Shown here in pieces: positions 25,505 through 34,349 of a stretch of 64,000 nucleotides of DNA (its first letter is position 1; every line of letters begins with the position of its first letter). The stretch lies in assembly GCF_008084145.1 (NCBI RefSeq), contig NZ_VSDO01000002.1:806001-870000 (forward strand), read 5' to 3'. Position numbers and translations under genes: made by a program. Below the pieces are notes generated by a model that had not been told where the DNA came from, made no database searches, and saw only the letters and a program-made list of their open reading frames with translations. Source of the stretch: Paenibacillus faecis (GTDB taxonomy: Bacteria; Bacillota; Bacilli; Paenibacillales; Paenibacillaceae).

Positions 25505-26104
25505 ATGCTAGTTGGATTGATCCGCCACGGACTTACGGATTGGAACGCGGCAGGGAGAATTCAGGGGCAGAGCGATATCCCGCTGAACGATGAGGGGCGG
25601 AGACAAGCGGTCCGGTTGGCTGAGCGTTTGAAGGAGGACAAAGGAATCCGGTGGGATTTCGTCATTACGAGCGGGCTTAAGCGAGCCGAAGAAACGGGCG
25701 AGATTATCGCCAATCGCCTGGGTATACCCCTTTATGAACCCGATCCGCGGATCATGGAAAGGTCATTCGGGCAAGCGGAGGGGTTGACCGCCTTGGAGCG
25801 AGAGTCCAAATGGGGCAAGGACTGGGATCTTCAGGAGCTGGGCCAGGAGAAAATCGAGGCGATTCGGCAGCGTGCGCTCTCGTTCTTAAGCGAACTCGGG
25901 GAACGTTACGGAGATCAAAATGTGCTTGTGGTCAGTCATGGCGGGCTGCTCGCCCAATTGTTCGCGGCGTTGTATCAGGACCAATGTACGGAAAGAATCG
26001 GCAACTTATCGTTGACCATCCTGGAAAAGAACGAAACGAGTTGGGATTTGCGTCTCTATAATTGCCTCCGGCATTTGGAAGAGATCATAGAGGAAATGAA
26101 ATAG
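25505..26104 (+). CDS. Histidine phosphatase family protein
   Basis: 199 residues of the phosphoglycerate-mutase-like superfamily. The catalytic signature LIRHGLTDWNAAGRIQGQSD contains the phospho-accepting His; the second His is in VVSHGGLLAQLF, and ITSGLKRAEETGEII provides the Arg. Members act as broad phosphatases, cobalamin-pathway phosphatases or metabolite-repair enzymes, and the exact substrate is not evident. AAGGAGGGGGAACC precedes the ATG. It is a single-gene unit bounded by terminators. Confidence 0.9.
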   Translation: MLVGLIRHGLTDWNAAGRIQGQSDIPLNDEGRRQAVRLAERLKEDKGIRWDFVITSGLKRAEETGEIIANRLGIPLYEPDPRIMERSFGQAEGLTALERESKWGKDWDLQELGQEKIEAIRQRALSFLSELGERYGDQNVLVVSHGGLLAQLFAALYQDQCTERIGNLSLTILEKNETSWDLRLYNCLRHLEEIIEEMK

Positions 26105-26114
26105 GTCATATCGG

Positions 26115-26146
26115 GCAATCCGGAAGATTCCGGGTTGCTTTTTTTT
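26115..26146 (+). terminator. Terminator after the phosphatase gene
   Basis: GCAATCCGGA pairs with TCCGGGTTGC (one G-U) around a 4-base loop, followed by eight T. Confidence 0.9.
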
Positions 26147-26211
26147 ATCCTCTACGGAATAAATGTTGAAAAAAATCCCATAATGGTAGTAAAACGGCGA
26201 GGCGGTATGAT

Positions 26212-27300
26212 ATGAATCTGGCGGATATGCTTACTTATGCCGACATCGGACAGCTTAGCAGAATAGCAGACCATTACCATTGCGAATGCAACGGGAATTC
26301 CAAACACGAATTAATTCAATCGATCCTGCAAACGATCGGACGAAAGGAATTTATCGAATCCCATGTGGAAGGGATGAGTTTGGAAGATTTGCGCTTTCTG
26401 AACGGCCTGATCTTTGACGGACGCCGTCAGTTCAGTTTGGAAGAATTGATCGCCTGCGCCCAGCAGTCGCGTTATACGGAGGACGCCAGAGAAAGGGAAA
26501 CTCCGCGGGATGTGATCGCCCGGTTCAGACAACGGGGATGGCTGTTCCCGGGAATGACCCACAACACGAAGTATTTGTTTGAGGTTCCGGAGGATTTGAA
26601 GCGCCGTTTCCGAGAAGCGCTGGAGCGCCGTTTCAAGTCCGGAGTCGTGACCCGCTCCGAAGATCCGGCCATGTACCGGGAGGAACCCGATCTACTCTCC
26701 GAAGATCTGATTCTGTTTCTGCGCTATGTGGAGAAACAGGAAATCCCTCTGAACAGCGAGGGGGTCATGTATCGCCGGAACCAGCAGCAGATTCTGGAGA
26801 GCTTTCATATTTCGGAACCGCTGGTCGGCAAGGGATGGCGATTCGGTTACGGTCGGCGTTTCAAAGATTACCCGAGCCGGTTTGCGTTGTTGTATGATTA
26901 CGCCTGCCATGCCAAATGGATCCGCGAAGACGGGGACCGCCTCCGATTGACGCCCGCGGGGGAGGCGTTTTTGGCCGAAGAAACACGCGAACCGATGATA
27001 CAGTTCATCACGTTTTGGTTAAGACTTTATAAAGGGCCGATCCCTAACTTACTCTCTTTGGTCTACTGGATCGAAAGGTGCAGCAGAGAGTGGGTTACCG
27101 CATCCTCGCTGTATGACAGAATGTCGTCCCTGATTAAACCCTTTTACTACGATTCGCCCGAGTCCATCTTTGAGGAACGCATTCTCCGGATGATGCTTCA
27201 CTTGGGGATGGTGCGAATCGGTGACGACGGCCGGGGGGAAAGGTACGTGCAGACGACTCCTTTTGGGAAATCTGCAGTACATCGGCTTCATAAAGGCTGA
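26212..27300 (+). CDS. Conserved protein of unknown function
   Basis: 362 residues, soluble, with no signal peptide or membrane segment. It has a high content of charged helices and likely two winged-helix-like parts (around residues 50-120 and 160-250: DLLSEDLILFLRYVEKQEIP, then LNSEGVMYRRNQQQ). The second pattern recalls the N-terminal helicase-associated domain of XPB-type proteins, but no helicase motif is present, so this is only a weak resemblance. The gene stands alone between a terminator and the carbonic anhydrase remnant. The ribosome site is poor (GAGGCGG), and the first ATG at 26212 gives MNLADMLTYADI. Confidence 0.65.
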   Translation: MNLADMLTYADIGQLSRIADHYHCECNGNSKHELIQSILQTIGRKEFIESHVEGMSLEDLRFLNGLIFDGRRQFSLEELIACAQQSRYTEDARERETPRDVIARFRQRGWLFPGMTHNTKYLFEVPEDLKRRFREALERRFKSGVVTRSEDPAMYREEPDLLSEDLILFLRYVEKQEIPLNSEGVMYRRNQQQILESFHISEPLVGKGWRFGYGRRFKDYPSRFALLYDYACHAKWIREDGDRLRLTPAGEAFLAEETREPMIQFITFWLRLYKGPIPNLLSLVYWIERCSREWVTASSLYDRMSSLIKPFYYDSPESIFEERILRMMLHLGMVRIGDDGRGERYVQTTPFGKSAVHRLHKG

Positions 27301-27525
27301 TCATCGTCCCAGACCAGGATCGGTTGGCCACATGGTTTTTTGGTCCACGTCTGCACTTTAGGCCAAGGCACATTAATCGGTATGGGGGCTATCGTCTTAA
27401 ACGGAGCCGAGATCGGTGAATATGCTTTAGTAGGAGCAGGTTACTTCGATACGGAAAACAAAAAATCCACCCTATACTCTTTCCCCGGGACTTCCGGGAA
27501 GGAATATAGGATCACTAAACAGTAG
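27301..27525 (+). pseudogene. Remnant of a gamma-carbonic-anhydrase-like hexapeptide protein
   Basis: Reading VGHMVF in one frame and HVCTLGQGTLIGMGAIVLNG then AEIGEYALVGAG in another reproduces the C-terminal left-handed beta-helix of YtoA-type gamma-carbonic anhydrases, including the metal histidines of VGH and H(G)C. About 90 N-terminal residues are absent. There is a frameshift near the T6 run at about 27337-27342, and the tail (TENKKSTLYSFPGTSGKEYR) looks shifted again. There is no start codon with ribosome site. It is a decayed fragment pressed between two intact genes. Confidence 0.75.
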
Positions 27526-27541
27526 GTTGGAGGTGCATCCT

Positions 27542-27724
27542 ATGGATCAGATGAAGGTTACTTATGAAGCGATGCTCAGTTTAGCGGCGGAAATGGTTTG
27601 GGACGAGGCGTTACGCAAACATCGGTCGGAGCAGATTTACACCGAGATCGACAACGCTCTGGCGCAAGGCGATGAGGTGGCCTTCCGGCTTCTGACGGAT
27701 GAACTGAAGACATTGGAGAAATAA
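27542..27724 (+). CDS. IDEAL-domain protein (YpiB-like C-terminal part)
   Basis: 60 residues. The segment YTEIDNALAQGDEVAFRLLTDELK matches the IDEAL domain (L..iD.aL...d...F..Lt.eL), a short helix-loop unit found in Bacillota proteins such as YpiB. The ATG at 27542 follows TTGGAGGTG at a proper spacing. In Bacillus subtilis ypiB stands before ypiF and qcrA, the same place as here, but this protein is much shorter than full YpiB. Role: likely protein-protein contact; not established. Confidence 0.8.
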   Translation: MDQMKVTYEAMLSLAAEMVWDEALRKHRSEQIYTEIDNALAQGDEVAFRLLTDELKTLEK

Positions 27725-27725
27725 A

Positions 27726-27751
27726 AGAAATGCCCGCGGGCATTTCTTTTT
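27726..27751 (+). terminator. Terminator after the IDEAL-domain gene
   Basis: AGAAATGCCC and GGGCATTTCT form a 10-bp perfect stem with a minimal loop, followed by TTTTT. Confidence 0.85.
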
Positions 27752-27824
27752 CATTGCTGCCGAAATGGTCAAGTCCGACTCTTTTCTATATTATAATGGG
27801 AGCAGAGAGAAAGGGGCGAATGCA

Positions 27825-28253
27825 ATGAAGTTTAGTGAAATCGAACCGGGGACATGGGAGGAATTGCGTCCCTACTTGGACACCTGCCTGATTCCGGTCA
27901 CGGGGCTGACGGGGACGGAACAGCCGTACGAAGTGGTGGAAGCTTTGGAGAAGTTGCGGGATGTCATGGATTGGGTGGAGGTCCCTTTTCACGGAAGAGT
28001 GGTGACATATCCCTCGTTCCAATATGGCGAAGGGGAAATGATGCCTCATATCAATGAAGTATGCCGTCGTCTGAAACGGTCCGGGTTTGCCTATGCGATC
28101 GTCATATCAGACCGGTTGGAATTGCGCCGGGAGCAACTGCCCGATGCGGATTTGTTAATCACCCCGGCGCTGTTTCTCCCTACGGAAGGCAAATTGTCGA
28201 AGCAGAGAGTGATGGAGGAGGTTCAGCTGCTTTGGCAAGAAGGAAGCAAGTGA
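27825..28253 (+). CDS. ypiF: DUF2487-family protein (YpiF-like)
   Basis: 142 residues, soluble. It begins MKFSEIEPGTWEELRPYLDT and contains RVVTYPSFQYGEGE and VISDRLELRREQL. Length, position and pattern fit YpiF, which stands between ypiB and qcrA in Bacillus subtilis. Function is unknown there too. AAAGGGGCG precedes the ATG at 27825. A TATAAT lies at 27792 but no convincing -35 accompanies it. Confidence 0.8.
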   Translation: MKFSEIEPGTWEELRPYLDTCLIPVTGLTGTEQPYEVVEALEKLRDVMDWVEVPFHGRVVTYPSFQYGEGEMMPHINEVCRRLKRSGFAYAIVISDRLELRREQLPDADLLITPALFLPTEGKLSKQRVMEEVQLLWQEGSK

Positions 28254-28323
28254 TGAATGTGACAAATTATCGACATTTCCAAAGCGATACCAATTTGGTC
28301 GGCGGAAAAAATGTGTCTAATTC

Positions 28324-28352
28324 TTGACGCTCTTGGAAGCCTAATATATTAT
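28324..28352 (+). promoter_or_regulatory. Promoter of the qcrABC operon
   Basis: TTGACG (28324-28329), 17-base spacer, TATTAT (28347-28352), about 80 bases upstream of qcrA. Confidence 0.6.
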
Positions 28353-28431
28353 TAATATGTCTTACACAACGATGTGATAATTGTCATTGAAACGGAGAGA
28401 GAATTGGTAGGCAAAGGGGGTTGAAGACTGT

Positions 28432-28974
28432 ATGAGCAATCAGCACGAAGAGCATGAAGCATCGCATAAACCGCCCATTCGTAAGGAAATGTCACGGCGG
28501 CAGTTTCTTACATATACATTGGGAGGCGCAACCGCCTTTATGGCAGCAGGTGTGACGCTTCCGATGGTTCGATTTGCCGTGGATCCGATTCTGCAAAAGA
28601 AAGGTGAAGGCGCGTTTGTTAAAGTGGTAGAGGTCAGCAAAATCACGAACGAGCCTCAGGAATTTACCTTCGAACTGAAGCAGCAGGACGGCTGGTACCT
28701 TAGTACCGCGAATTTGACGGCCTGGATCCGTAAAGACGAGAGCGGAAAAATTTATGCGCTTTCACCGATCTGTAAGCACTTGGGCTGTACGATCGGCTGG
28801 AACACCAATGCGAATTTTCCGGACCAATATCATTGCCCTTGTCATGGAGCGCACTACACCAAGGAAGGCAAGCAGCTTGCCGTTGCGTCGAAGCCGCTTG
28901 ATGAATACAAGGTGATGATCAAGGACGATTGGGTTTATTTGGGTGAGATTATCCCGAATACGATCGTGAAATAA
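28432..28974 (+). CDS. qcrA: Menaquinol:cytochrome c reductase, Rieske iron-sulfur subunit
   Basis: 180 residues. The N-terminus has a twin-arginine-like motif MSRRQFLTYTLGGATAF leading into a single membrane anchor. The 2Fe-2S cluster ligands are in SPICKHLGCTIGW and HCPCHGAHYTKEG (Cys-His pairs), with the disulfide cysteines typical of the Rieske fold. It passes electrons from menaquinol to cytochrome c1-type heme at the outer membrane face. It starts the qcrABC operon behind its own promoter. Confidence 0.96.
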   Translation: MSNQHEEHEASHKPPIRKEMSRRQFLTYTLGGATAFMAAGVTLPMVRFAVDPILQKKGEGAFVKVVEVSKITNEPQEFTFELKQQDGWYLSTANLTAWIRKDESGKIYALSPICKHLGCTIGWNTNANFPDQYHCPCHGAHYTKEGKQLAVASKPLDEYKVMIKDDWVYLGEIIPNTIVK

Positions 28975-28990
28975 GGAGGCGTAGATTCAG

Positions 28991-29662
28991 ATGTTTAAAA
29001 ATGTTTACAACTGGATTGACGAACGTCTAGATATCACGCCGATCTGGAGAGATGTTGCGGACCATGAAGTTCCGGAGCACGTAAACCCGGCGCACCATTT
29101 CTCGGCATTTGTCTACTGCTTCGGCGGCTTGACGTTTTTTATTACCGTGATCCAGATTTTATCGGGCATGTTTCTAACGATGTATTACGTTCCCGATATC
29201 ATCAACGCCTACAACAGCGTTGAATTTTTGCAGACCCAGGTCGCTTTCGGGCAAATTGTCCGGGGGATGCATCACTGGGGCGCGAGCCTTGTCATCGTCA
29301 TGATGTTCCTGCATACGCTCCGCGTATTCTTCACCGGTTCTTACAAAGCGCCGCGTGAGATGAACTGGGTAGTCGGCATGCTGATTTTCTTCGTGATGAT
29401 TGGACTCGGTTTGACGGGCTATCTGCTTCCTTGGGATAACAAAGCCTACTTTGCAACGAAGGTAACGTTGGAAATCGCAAACTCGGTTCCCGTGCTTGGA
29501 CCGGTCATCAAGGAACTGCTGCAAGGCGGTACGATCGTCGGCGCCGAGACGCTTACCCGTTTCTTCGCGATTCACGTGTTCTTCCTTCCGGCGGTGCTGC
29601 TGATCCTTCTGGTGGGACACTTCATTATGATCCGCAGACAGGGGATTTCGGGCCCGTTGTAA
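28991..29662 (+). CDS. qcrB: Menaquinol:cytochrome c reductase, cytochrome b subunit
   Basis: 223 residues, a four-helix cytochrome b6-type protein. Heme histidines lie in MHHWGASLVIVMMFLHTLRV and in the fourth helix (RFFAIHVFFLPAVL, VGHFIMIRRQG). Cys43 (FSAFVYCFGG) is at the position known to bind a third heme covalently in Bacillus and b6f complexes. AAGGAGGC precedes the ATG. Confidence 0.96.
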   Translation: MFKNVYNWIDERLDITPIWRDVADHEVPEHVNPAHHFSAFVYCFGGLTFFITVIQILSGMFLTMYYVPDIINAYNSVEFLQTQVAFGQIVRGMHHWGASLVIVMMFLHTLRVFFTGSYKAPREMNWVVGMLIFFVMIGLGLTGYLLPWDNKAYFATKVTLEIANSVPVLGPVIKELLQGGTIVGAETLTRFFAIHVFFLPAVLLILLVGHFIMIRRQGISGPL

Positions 29663-29725
29663 AATCGAACAAAAGGGTTTGCCTTTGCAGGCAAACACCA
29701 TAATTTTGAGAAGGGAGGCAATCAC

Positions 29726-30604
29726 ATGGCCCATGGTGACAAATCGAAACAGGAAAAAGTCGTATTTGTCGGCGATTCTCGCGTACGCAAAGGGAACGGC
29801 TTCATCACACCTCCCGACTATACGGCGTATCCGGGGAAATCGGAGGCTTTTATTCCGAACTTCCTGCTCAAGGAGTGGATGGTGGGCGTCGTCGTCCTCG
29901 TCGGTTTTCTGGTGCTGACGATTTCGGAGCCGGCTCCGCTCGGATTCCCGGCAAATCCCAGCGCATCGGTTATCCCGATGCCTGACTGGTACTTCCTGTT
30001 TCTGTACCAATATTTGAAATATCCTTACGCTTCCGGTGATTACGTGGTTCTCGGCACGTTGGGAATCCCGACCGTTGCTTTCGGGGCATTGCTGCTGGCT
30101 CCGTTTCTGGACTGCGGCAAGGAGCGGCGTTTTTACAAGCGGCCGATCGCTTCGGCACTGATGTTCCTTTCCCTGGCTTCGCTGGTGTACCTTACGAACT
30201 TCGCTTGGACGCACTATAAGCATGAACTGGAAGCTACCGGTACGCAGCCGGAGCATATCCAGCGCGAGGAGAAGGCGCGGGAAAACCGCGAAAAGGGCTT
30301 GCCGACTTCAAGCGGGATCAAGCCCAAAGATGTCGCGATTGTCGATAAGGACGATCCGGCAATGGAGACCTACAAAAAGGCGACCTGCGTATCCTGTCAT
30401 GGCGCCGACTTGAAAGGGGCCAGCGGTCCCGCTCTGCGCGGCGTTGGCGACAAGCACGATAAGGACGCGATCCTTTCCATTATTAAAGAAGGCTATAACG
30501 GAAAGATGCCGCCGATGTATGATACGGCGATCAGCGCCGGCCTGACGGACCAAGACATCGACCATTTGGCCGAATGGCTTGCGAAACAAAAAACGGAACA
30601 GTAA
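29726..30604 (+). CDS. qcrC: Menaquinol:cytochrome c reductase, subunit IV/cytochrome c fusion
   Basis: 292 residues. The N-terminal half has three membrane helices and the PEWYFL-like PDWYFLFLYQYLKYP of subunit IV. The C-terminal third is a cytochrome c domain with heme motif CVSCHGADLKGASGPAL and the methionine ligand in GKMPPMYD. This fused form is typical of the Bacillus bc complex. The acceptor is a small cytochrome c or the caa3 oxidase. AAGGGAGGC precedes the ATG, and a strong terminator follows. Confidence 0.96.
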   Translation: MAHGDKSKQEKVVFVGDSRVRKGNGFITPPDYTAYPGKSEAFIPNFLLKEWMVGVVVLVGFLVLTISEPAPLGFPANPSASVIPMPDWYFLFLYQYLKYPYASGDYVVLGTLGIPTVAFGALLLAPFLDCGKERRFYKRPIASALMFLSLASLVYLTNFAWTHYKHELEATGTQPEHIQREEKARENREKGLPTSSGIKPKDVAIVDKDDPAMETYKKATCVSCHGADLKGASGPALRGVGDKHDKDAILSIIKEGYNGKMPPMYDTAISAGLTDQDIDHLAEWLAKQKTEQ

Positions 30605-30620
30605 AATAGCATTAAAAGAA

Positions 30621-30650
30621 AACCTGATCGTTTCGGCGGTCAGGTTTTTT
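30621..30650 (+). terminator. Terminator of the qcrABC operon
   Basis: AACCTGATCG pairs with CGGTCAGGTT (one G-U) around a 6-base loop, followed by a T-run. Confidence 0.85.
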
Positions 30651-30697
30651 AGTATCATCGGATCATAAGCCAAATTTGAGGAAATGAGGTCAGTTTT

Positions 30698-31336
30698 TTG
30701 AAATTGTCTTTTTTCTGGAGCCGGGCACTGCTCTCCTCACGACTGCTGCTCTGGCCGCTATTCATTTGCAACTTGCTGGGAACGGTCTACGGATACATAT
30801 GGTACGATGCGCAGCTTCGGGAAACCTGGCTTACCCATCCGCATTGGCGGATTATTTTTGTGCCCGACAGCCCTACGGCCAGTCTTTTTTTCACGTTATC
30901 GCTTCTGTTTTTGTTATTCCCGAAACGATTGGGCCGATTTGGCGGAGTACGCAGGCTGCTTGAGGGACTGGCTGTCGTCACCAGCGTGAAATACGGGGTT
31001 TGGGCGGTCAGCATGATCTTTGCCGGAGCGTATCAGGGGGGCGACCTCGGGTGGCAGGATTGGATGCTGGTGGGCTCCCACTTGGCGATGGCGGTGGAGG
31101 CCTTGCTGTATGTCCGGTTATTCCGGTTCGGGACGGGTATGCTGATCGCGGCCGGTTGTTGGACATTGTTGAACGATACGGTCGATTACACTTACGAAGT
31201 ATATCCTTGGCTTCCAAGGACCTTATGGGATGATGTTTCTTCCGTAATGGTATTTACGTTTTGTCTTACATTGGCCAGCGTGGCCGCCGGATGGCTGGCG
31301 CTCAAGGGGGCGGGCCGAACGAAAGCCGAGTTCTAA
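30698..31336 (+). CDS. ypjA: DUF1405 membrane protein (YpjA-like)
   Basis: 212 residues with about six membrane helices (for instance LLWPLFICNLLGTVYGYIWY and ASLFFTLSLLFLLFP). The gene lies directly after qcrC as ypjA does in Bacillus subtilis. It starts with TTG at 30698 after GAGGAAATGAGG. Function is unknown. It ends 45 bases before the GTG start of ypjB. Confidence 0.85.
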   Translation: MKLSFFWSRALLSSRLLLWPLFICNLLGTVYGYIWYDAQLRETWLTHPHWRIIFVPDSPTASLFFTLSLLFLLFPKRLGRFGGVRRLLEGLAVVTSVKYGVWAVSMIFAGAYQGGDLGWQDWMLVGSHLAMAVEALLYVRLFRFGTGMLIAAGCWTLLNDTVDYTYEVYPWLPRTLWDDVSSVMVFTFCLTLASVAAGWLALKGAGRTKAEF

Positions 31337-31380
31337 CGATGGACAGCCCGCCATACCATGGAGGTAAGGGGGGATTGTCC

Positions 31381-32289
31381 GTGAAAAGGAGGAAAACCAT
31401 AGGTTTCATCCTGTTGTTGATGGGGCTGGTCATACTCGTCGGTCTGCCGTCTCCATGGTCCGGAATTGCGAAAGCGGATACCGCTGTGCCGGCGGCTGGC
31501 GGATCGGAGAATGGCGGAACGGGGCCGGAAAAGCGCGAGGAGAAGCTTGCCCGGTTCGAGCAGGCGGCGGAGGCCCTGTACAGGAGCATGCAGGAAGGGC
31601 ATACGCAGAAGGCTTTGGAGGATATGGAAAGGCTGACGGACACGTTGACGGGCCTCTCGTTTAAAGGCCTTACCACGGTAGAAGGAATTCATGCTCTGGC
31701 CGAAAGCGTGATGGATGTGCAGCACACCCTCGTCCGTGCGGAGATTTCGCCCGAGGATTGGACATATGTATCGGCGAAGCTCCGGCTGGCGGTCAACAGT
31801 CTCATTCATCGCGATAAAGCGCTTTGGCTTCAATATTACAAAGTTATGCGCGAGGAACTGGATAAAATCGAGAGCGGGCGAATTTCGGGCAGCCGGACGG
31901 CCGTACGCGAAGCGTTTCTGGCGCTGAAACGGCATTATGATGTGATCCGGCCGGCCGCGGTCATTCGGAGAGAAGCTTGGGAGATCAGCCGGTTCGACTC
32001 CTGGATGTCGCATCTGGAAGGACTAAGTGAAGAGGGTGCGCCGAAGGGCGACGCTTTGGGCCGGGCCCTTAAACAGGGGGATAGGTATCTTAAGGAGCTG
32101 TTCGGCAAAACGGAAGACCCCGTATTTCTTCCAGTTACCGGATACGGAAAACCGATTTACTGGAGCTTGCTGATCGGCGGATGGATCGTGTTGGCGCTTG
32201 CTTACACGGGGCTGCGAAAGTATAGGGCGGATCAAACGGTGATGGCCGCCCATGCGCCGAAAGACCGGGAGGACGGCTACAGGTTTTAA
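31381..32289 (+). CDS. ypjB: Sporulation protein YpjB-like, exported
   Basis: 302 residues from a GTG start set by GGAGGTAAGGGGGGA. The N-terminus KRRKTIGFILLLMGLVILVG is a signal peptide ending near GIAKA. The middle is a helical extracytoplasmic domain with many Arg and Leu (RFEQAAEALYRSMQEGHTQK), and a C-terminal membrane helix (YWSLLIGGWIVLALAYTG) precedes a short basic tail. Position after ypjA agrees with Bacillus subtilis ypjB, reported as sporulation-linked. Exact role is unknown. Confidence 0.82.
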   Translation: MKRRKTIGFILLLMGLVILVGLPSPWSGIAKADTAVPAAGGSENGGTGPEKREEKLARFEQAAEALYRSMQEGHTQKALEDMERLTDTLTGLSFKGLTTVEGIHALAESVMDVQHTLVRAEISPEDWTYVSAKLRLAVNSLIHRDKALWLQYYKVMREELDKIESGRISGSRTAVREAFLALKRHYDVIRPAAVIRREAWEISRFDSWMSHLEGLSEEGAPKGDALGRALKQGDRYLKELFGKTEDPVFLPVTGYGKPIYWSLLIGGWIVLALAYTGLRKYRADQTVMAAHAPKDREDGYRF

Positions 32290-32311
32290 GGCTTGATGAA
32301 GCCGTGAGCAA

Positions 32312-32369
32312 AAAGAAAAGATGCGTGTTGTAACGGAGCCGGGCTCCTTTACAGCACGCATCTTTTTTT
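32312..32369. terminator. Bidirectional terminator between ypjB and the YitT gene
   Basis: A long imperfect stem (GATGCGTG..TTGTAA..GGAGCC with its complement) from 32320 to 32362 is flanked by A-rich sequence on the left and TTTTTTT on the right, serving the two converging genes. Confidence 0.85.
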
Positions 32370-32387
32370 GATCGTCAGGGATTCGTG

Positions 32388-33251
32388 CTAATCCTCCCGG
32401 AAGCCTTCGCCATGGACATCGTGAACATCGCTGATAATGATAAACGCCCGAGGGTCGATGGATTTGGCGATTCCATTCAACCTGCGGATTTCCGTGCGGG
32501 AAACAACGCAGTAAGCCATATGCTTCGCCTGCTTGGAATAAGCCCCGATCGCGGGGATCAGGGTGACGCCCCGGTCCATCTCTTTTGTGATCGTATCGGC
32601 GATTTCCGGCGCTCGGTCGCTTATGATCGTGAACGCCTTGGCCGCGTAGGCCCCTTCCTGGATAAAATCGATGACCCGAGAGGCGATAAAGACCGCGACC
32701 AACGTATAAAGGATATTTTCGATCGCCACGTAAAACAGGGAAAGCCCGATGATGATCACATCGATCGTCAGAATGATCTGTCCCATGCTAAACCCGTATT
32801 TCTTGCCGAGAATCCGCGCGACAATATCGGAGCCGCCCGTGGTTCCGCCGAACCGGAAGACGATGCCGAGACCGGCCCCGAGCGTTACCCCGGCATATAA
32901 AGAGGCCAAGATATAATCGGTGGCGAACGTCTTGATCCAGCCCGATTCCATCATTTTTTCAAAAATCCAGAGAAAGAAAGAGAGCGACCCGATCCCGATG
33001 CCTGTATATATGATTTGTCTTCCCCCAAGGATTCTCCACCCGAGAAGAAACAGCGGAATGTTCAGCACCAAGTTGGAAATCGAAGGGGAGATGCCGAACG
33101 CATACTTCAGCAAAATCGTTACGCCGGTAACGCCGCCTTCCATGAGTTGATTGGGTATAATGAAATAAAGAAGTCCAAAGGCGTATATGGCGGTCCCCAA
33201 CAGAATGGGGAGCACGATTTTCATATAGCCTCCCAATTTGCTCGTGCCCAT
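32388..33251 (-). CDS. YitT family membrane protein (DUF2179)
   Basis: 287 residues on the minus strand. Five or six membrane helices come first (TAIYAFGLLYFIIPNQLMEG, FRFGGTTGGSDIVARILGKK), followed by a C-terminal cytoplasmic DUF2179 domain (SDRAPEIADTITKEMDRGVT, IDPRAFIIISDVHDVHGEGF). The family is conserved and poorly understood. The ATG at 33251 has GGTGAGGG upstream; an in-frame GTG at 33266 overlaps that site. Convergent with ypjB, divergent from mazG. Confidence 0.9.
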   Translation of the reverse strand: MGTSKLGGYMKIVLPILLGTAIYAFGLLYFIIPNQLMEGGVTGVTILLKYAFGISPSISNLVLNIPLFLLGWRILGGRQIIYTGIGIGSLSFFLWIFEKMMESGWIKTFATDYILASLYAGVTLGAGLGIVFRFGGTTGGSDIVARILGKKYGFSMGQIILTIDVIIIGLSLFYVAIENILYTLVAVFIASRVIDFIQEGAYAAKAFTIISDRAPEIADTITKEMDRGVTLIPAIGAYSKQAKHMAYCVVSRTEIRRLNGIAKSIDPRAFIIISDVHDVHGEGFRED

Positions 33252-33398
33252 GCGATAATCCCTCACCCATAAATGAAATTTTTTTACGCATTCTTTCTTA
33301 GTATACCTTTTTGTGGAGCGATTAAAAAATGATTTGTCATCAAATTGTCTTTACGATAACATAGGTATGATAACTGACCACTGACGGAGGGATGGCCC

Positions 33399-33731
33399 TT
33401 GAAAGAAAAGTCTCTAGCCGAACTGCAGCGGGAAGTGGACCAATACATATCCCAATTTAAAGAAGGTTATTTCAGTCCTCTGTCCATGCTGGCACGGATG
33501 AGCGAAGAGGTTGGCGAACTGGCCCGCGAAGTCAATCACCGCTTCGGCGAGAAACCCAAAAAAGCAAGCGAAGCCGATAATTCGATTGAATTGGAGCTTG
33601 GCGATATTTTATTCATTACGATCTGCTTTGCGAATTCGCTTGGCATCGACTTGACGGAAGCGCACGACAAAGTGATGCATAAATTCAATACCCGGGATGC
33701 AAACCGGTGGACCAAAAAGGACACCGAATAG
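33399..33731 (+). CDS. MazG-type nucleotide pyrophosphohydrolase (YpjD-like)
   Basis: 110 residues, all-alpha. The metal-binding residues are in MSEEVGELAREVNH (ExxE) and ELGDILFITIC (ExxD), which is the MazG core. It hydrolyses non-canonical or surplus NTPs. The start is TTG at 33399, with GGAGGG eight bases upstream. It occupies the place of ypjD before dapB in Bacillus. Confidence 0.9.
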   Translation: MKEKSLAELQREVDQYISQFKEGYFSPLSMLARMSEEVGELAREVNHRFGEKPKKASEADNSIELELGDILFITICFANSLGIDLTEAHDKVMHKFNTRDANRWTKKDTE

Positions 33732-33784
33732 GTCCTTTCTTCATATGCTGTAGTAATATCAGCCCATCAACGGGGGGAAGGCAG

Positions 33785-34318
33785 ATGAAGGCGGAGGACT
33801 GTTTAAAAAAAGCATACCGCAGCATTTATGAGAACGATTTTGAACAAGCGATCCAGTGGTTTGAGCAGGCTCTGGTACTTGCGCCCGATAACGCGGATAT
33901 TCACTACAGATGCTCGATCACCTGCGCAAGAAGCGGGCGGCTGGAAAAAGCGCTGGCCCACGCCAGGCTGGCTTCCGCTCTCGTACCGGAGCAGGAGGAA
34001 TATAAGCTTCACTTTGACCGTTTGCAATCCATGGAGTTGACCCTCATGGCCAAACGGTTGTTGGAGGGGGAATCCGCAGGCAGCGCAGTGGGCGCCGGCT
34101 CAACCTCTAAGCCCGCGGCCAGTTTGCTGGAGCGGGCGGTCCGGCTGGATCCGCTGTCCGTGGACGCACAGGTTTGGCTGGCGATCGCTTATACCGAATT
34201 GGAACAGTATGACCGTGCCTTAAGCGCCGTTCAGGAGGCATCCGTTTTACCGCAGGACGTTGGAATTGCGAAACAGCTGCAAGAGTTGGAACAACGCATC
34301 AGAAAACATATGAAATAG
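33785..34318 (+). CDS. Tetratricopeptide-repeat protein
   Basis: 177 residues, ATG after GGGGGGAAGG. Three or four TPR-like helix pairs are visible: DFEQAIQWFEQALVLAPDNA, then GRLEKALAHARLASALVPE, then DPLSVDAQVWLAIAYTELEQ. No signal peptide. TPR proteins act as scaffolds for protein contact. Partner unknown; it lies between mazG and dapB and is in the same direction as both. Confidence 0.82.
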   Translation: MKAEDCLKKAYRSIYENDFEQAIQWFEQALVLAPDNADIHYRCSITCARSGRLEKALAHARLASALVPEQEEYKLHFDRLQSMELTLMAKRLLEGESAGSAVGAGSTSKPAASLLERAVRLDPLSVDAQVWLAIAYTELEQYDRALSAVQEASVLPQDVGIAKQLQELEQRIRKHMK

Positions 34319-34349
34319 CAACTATTCCAGGAAATGTGGGGGATCTGAT

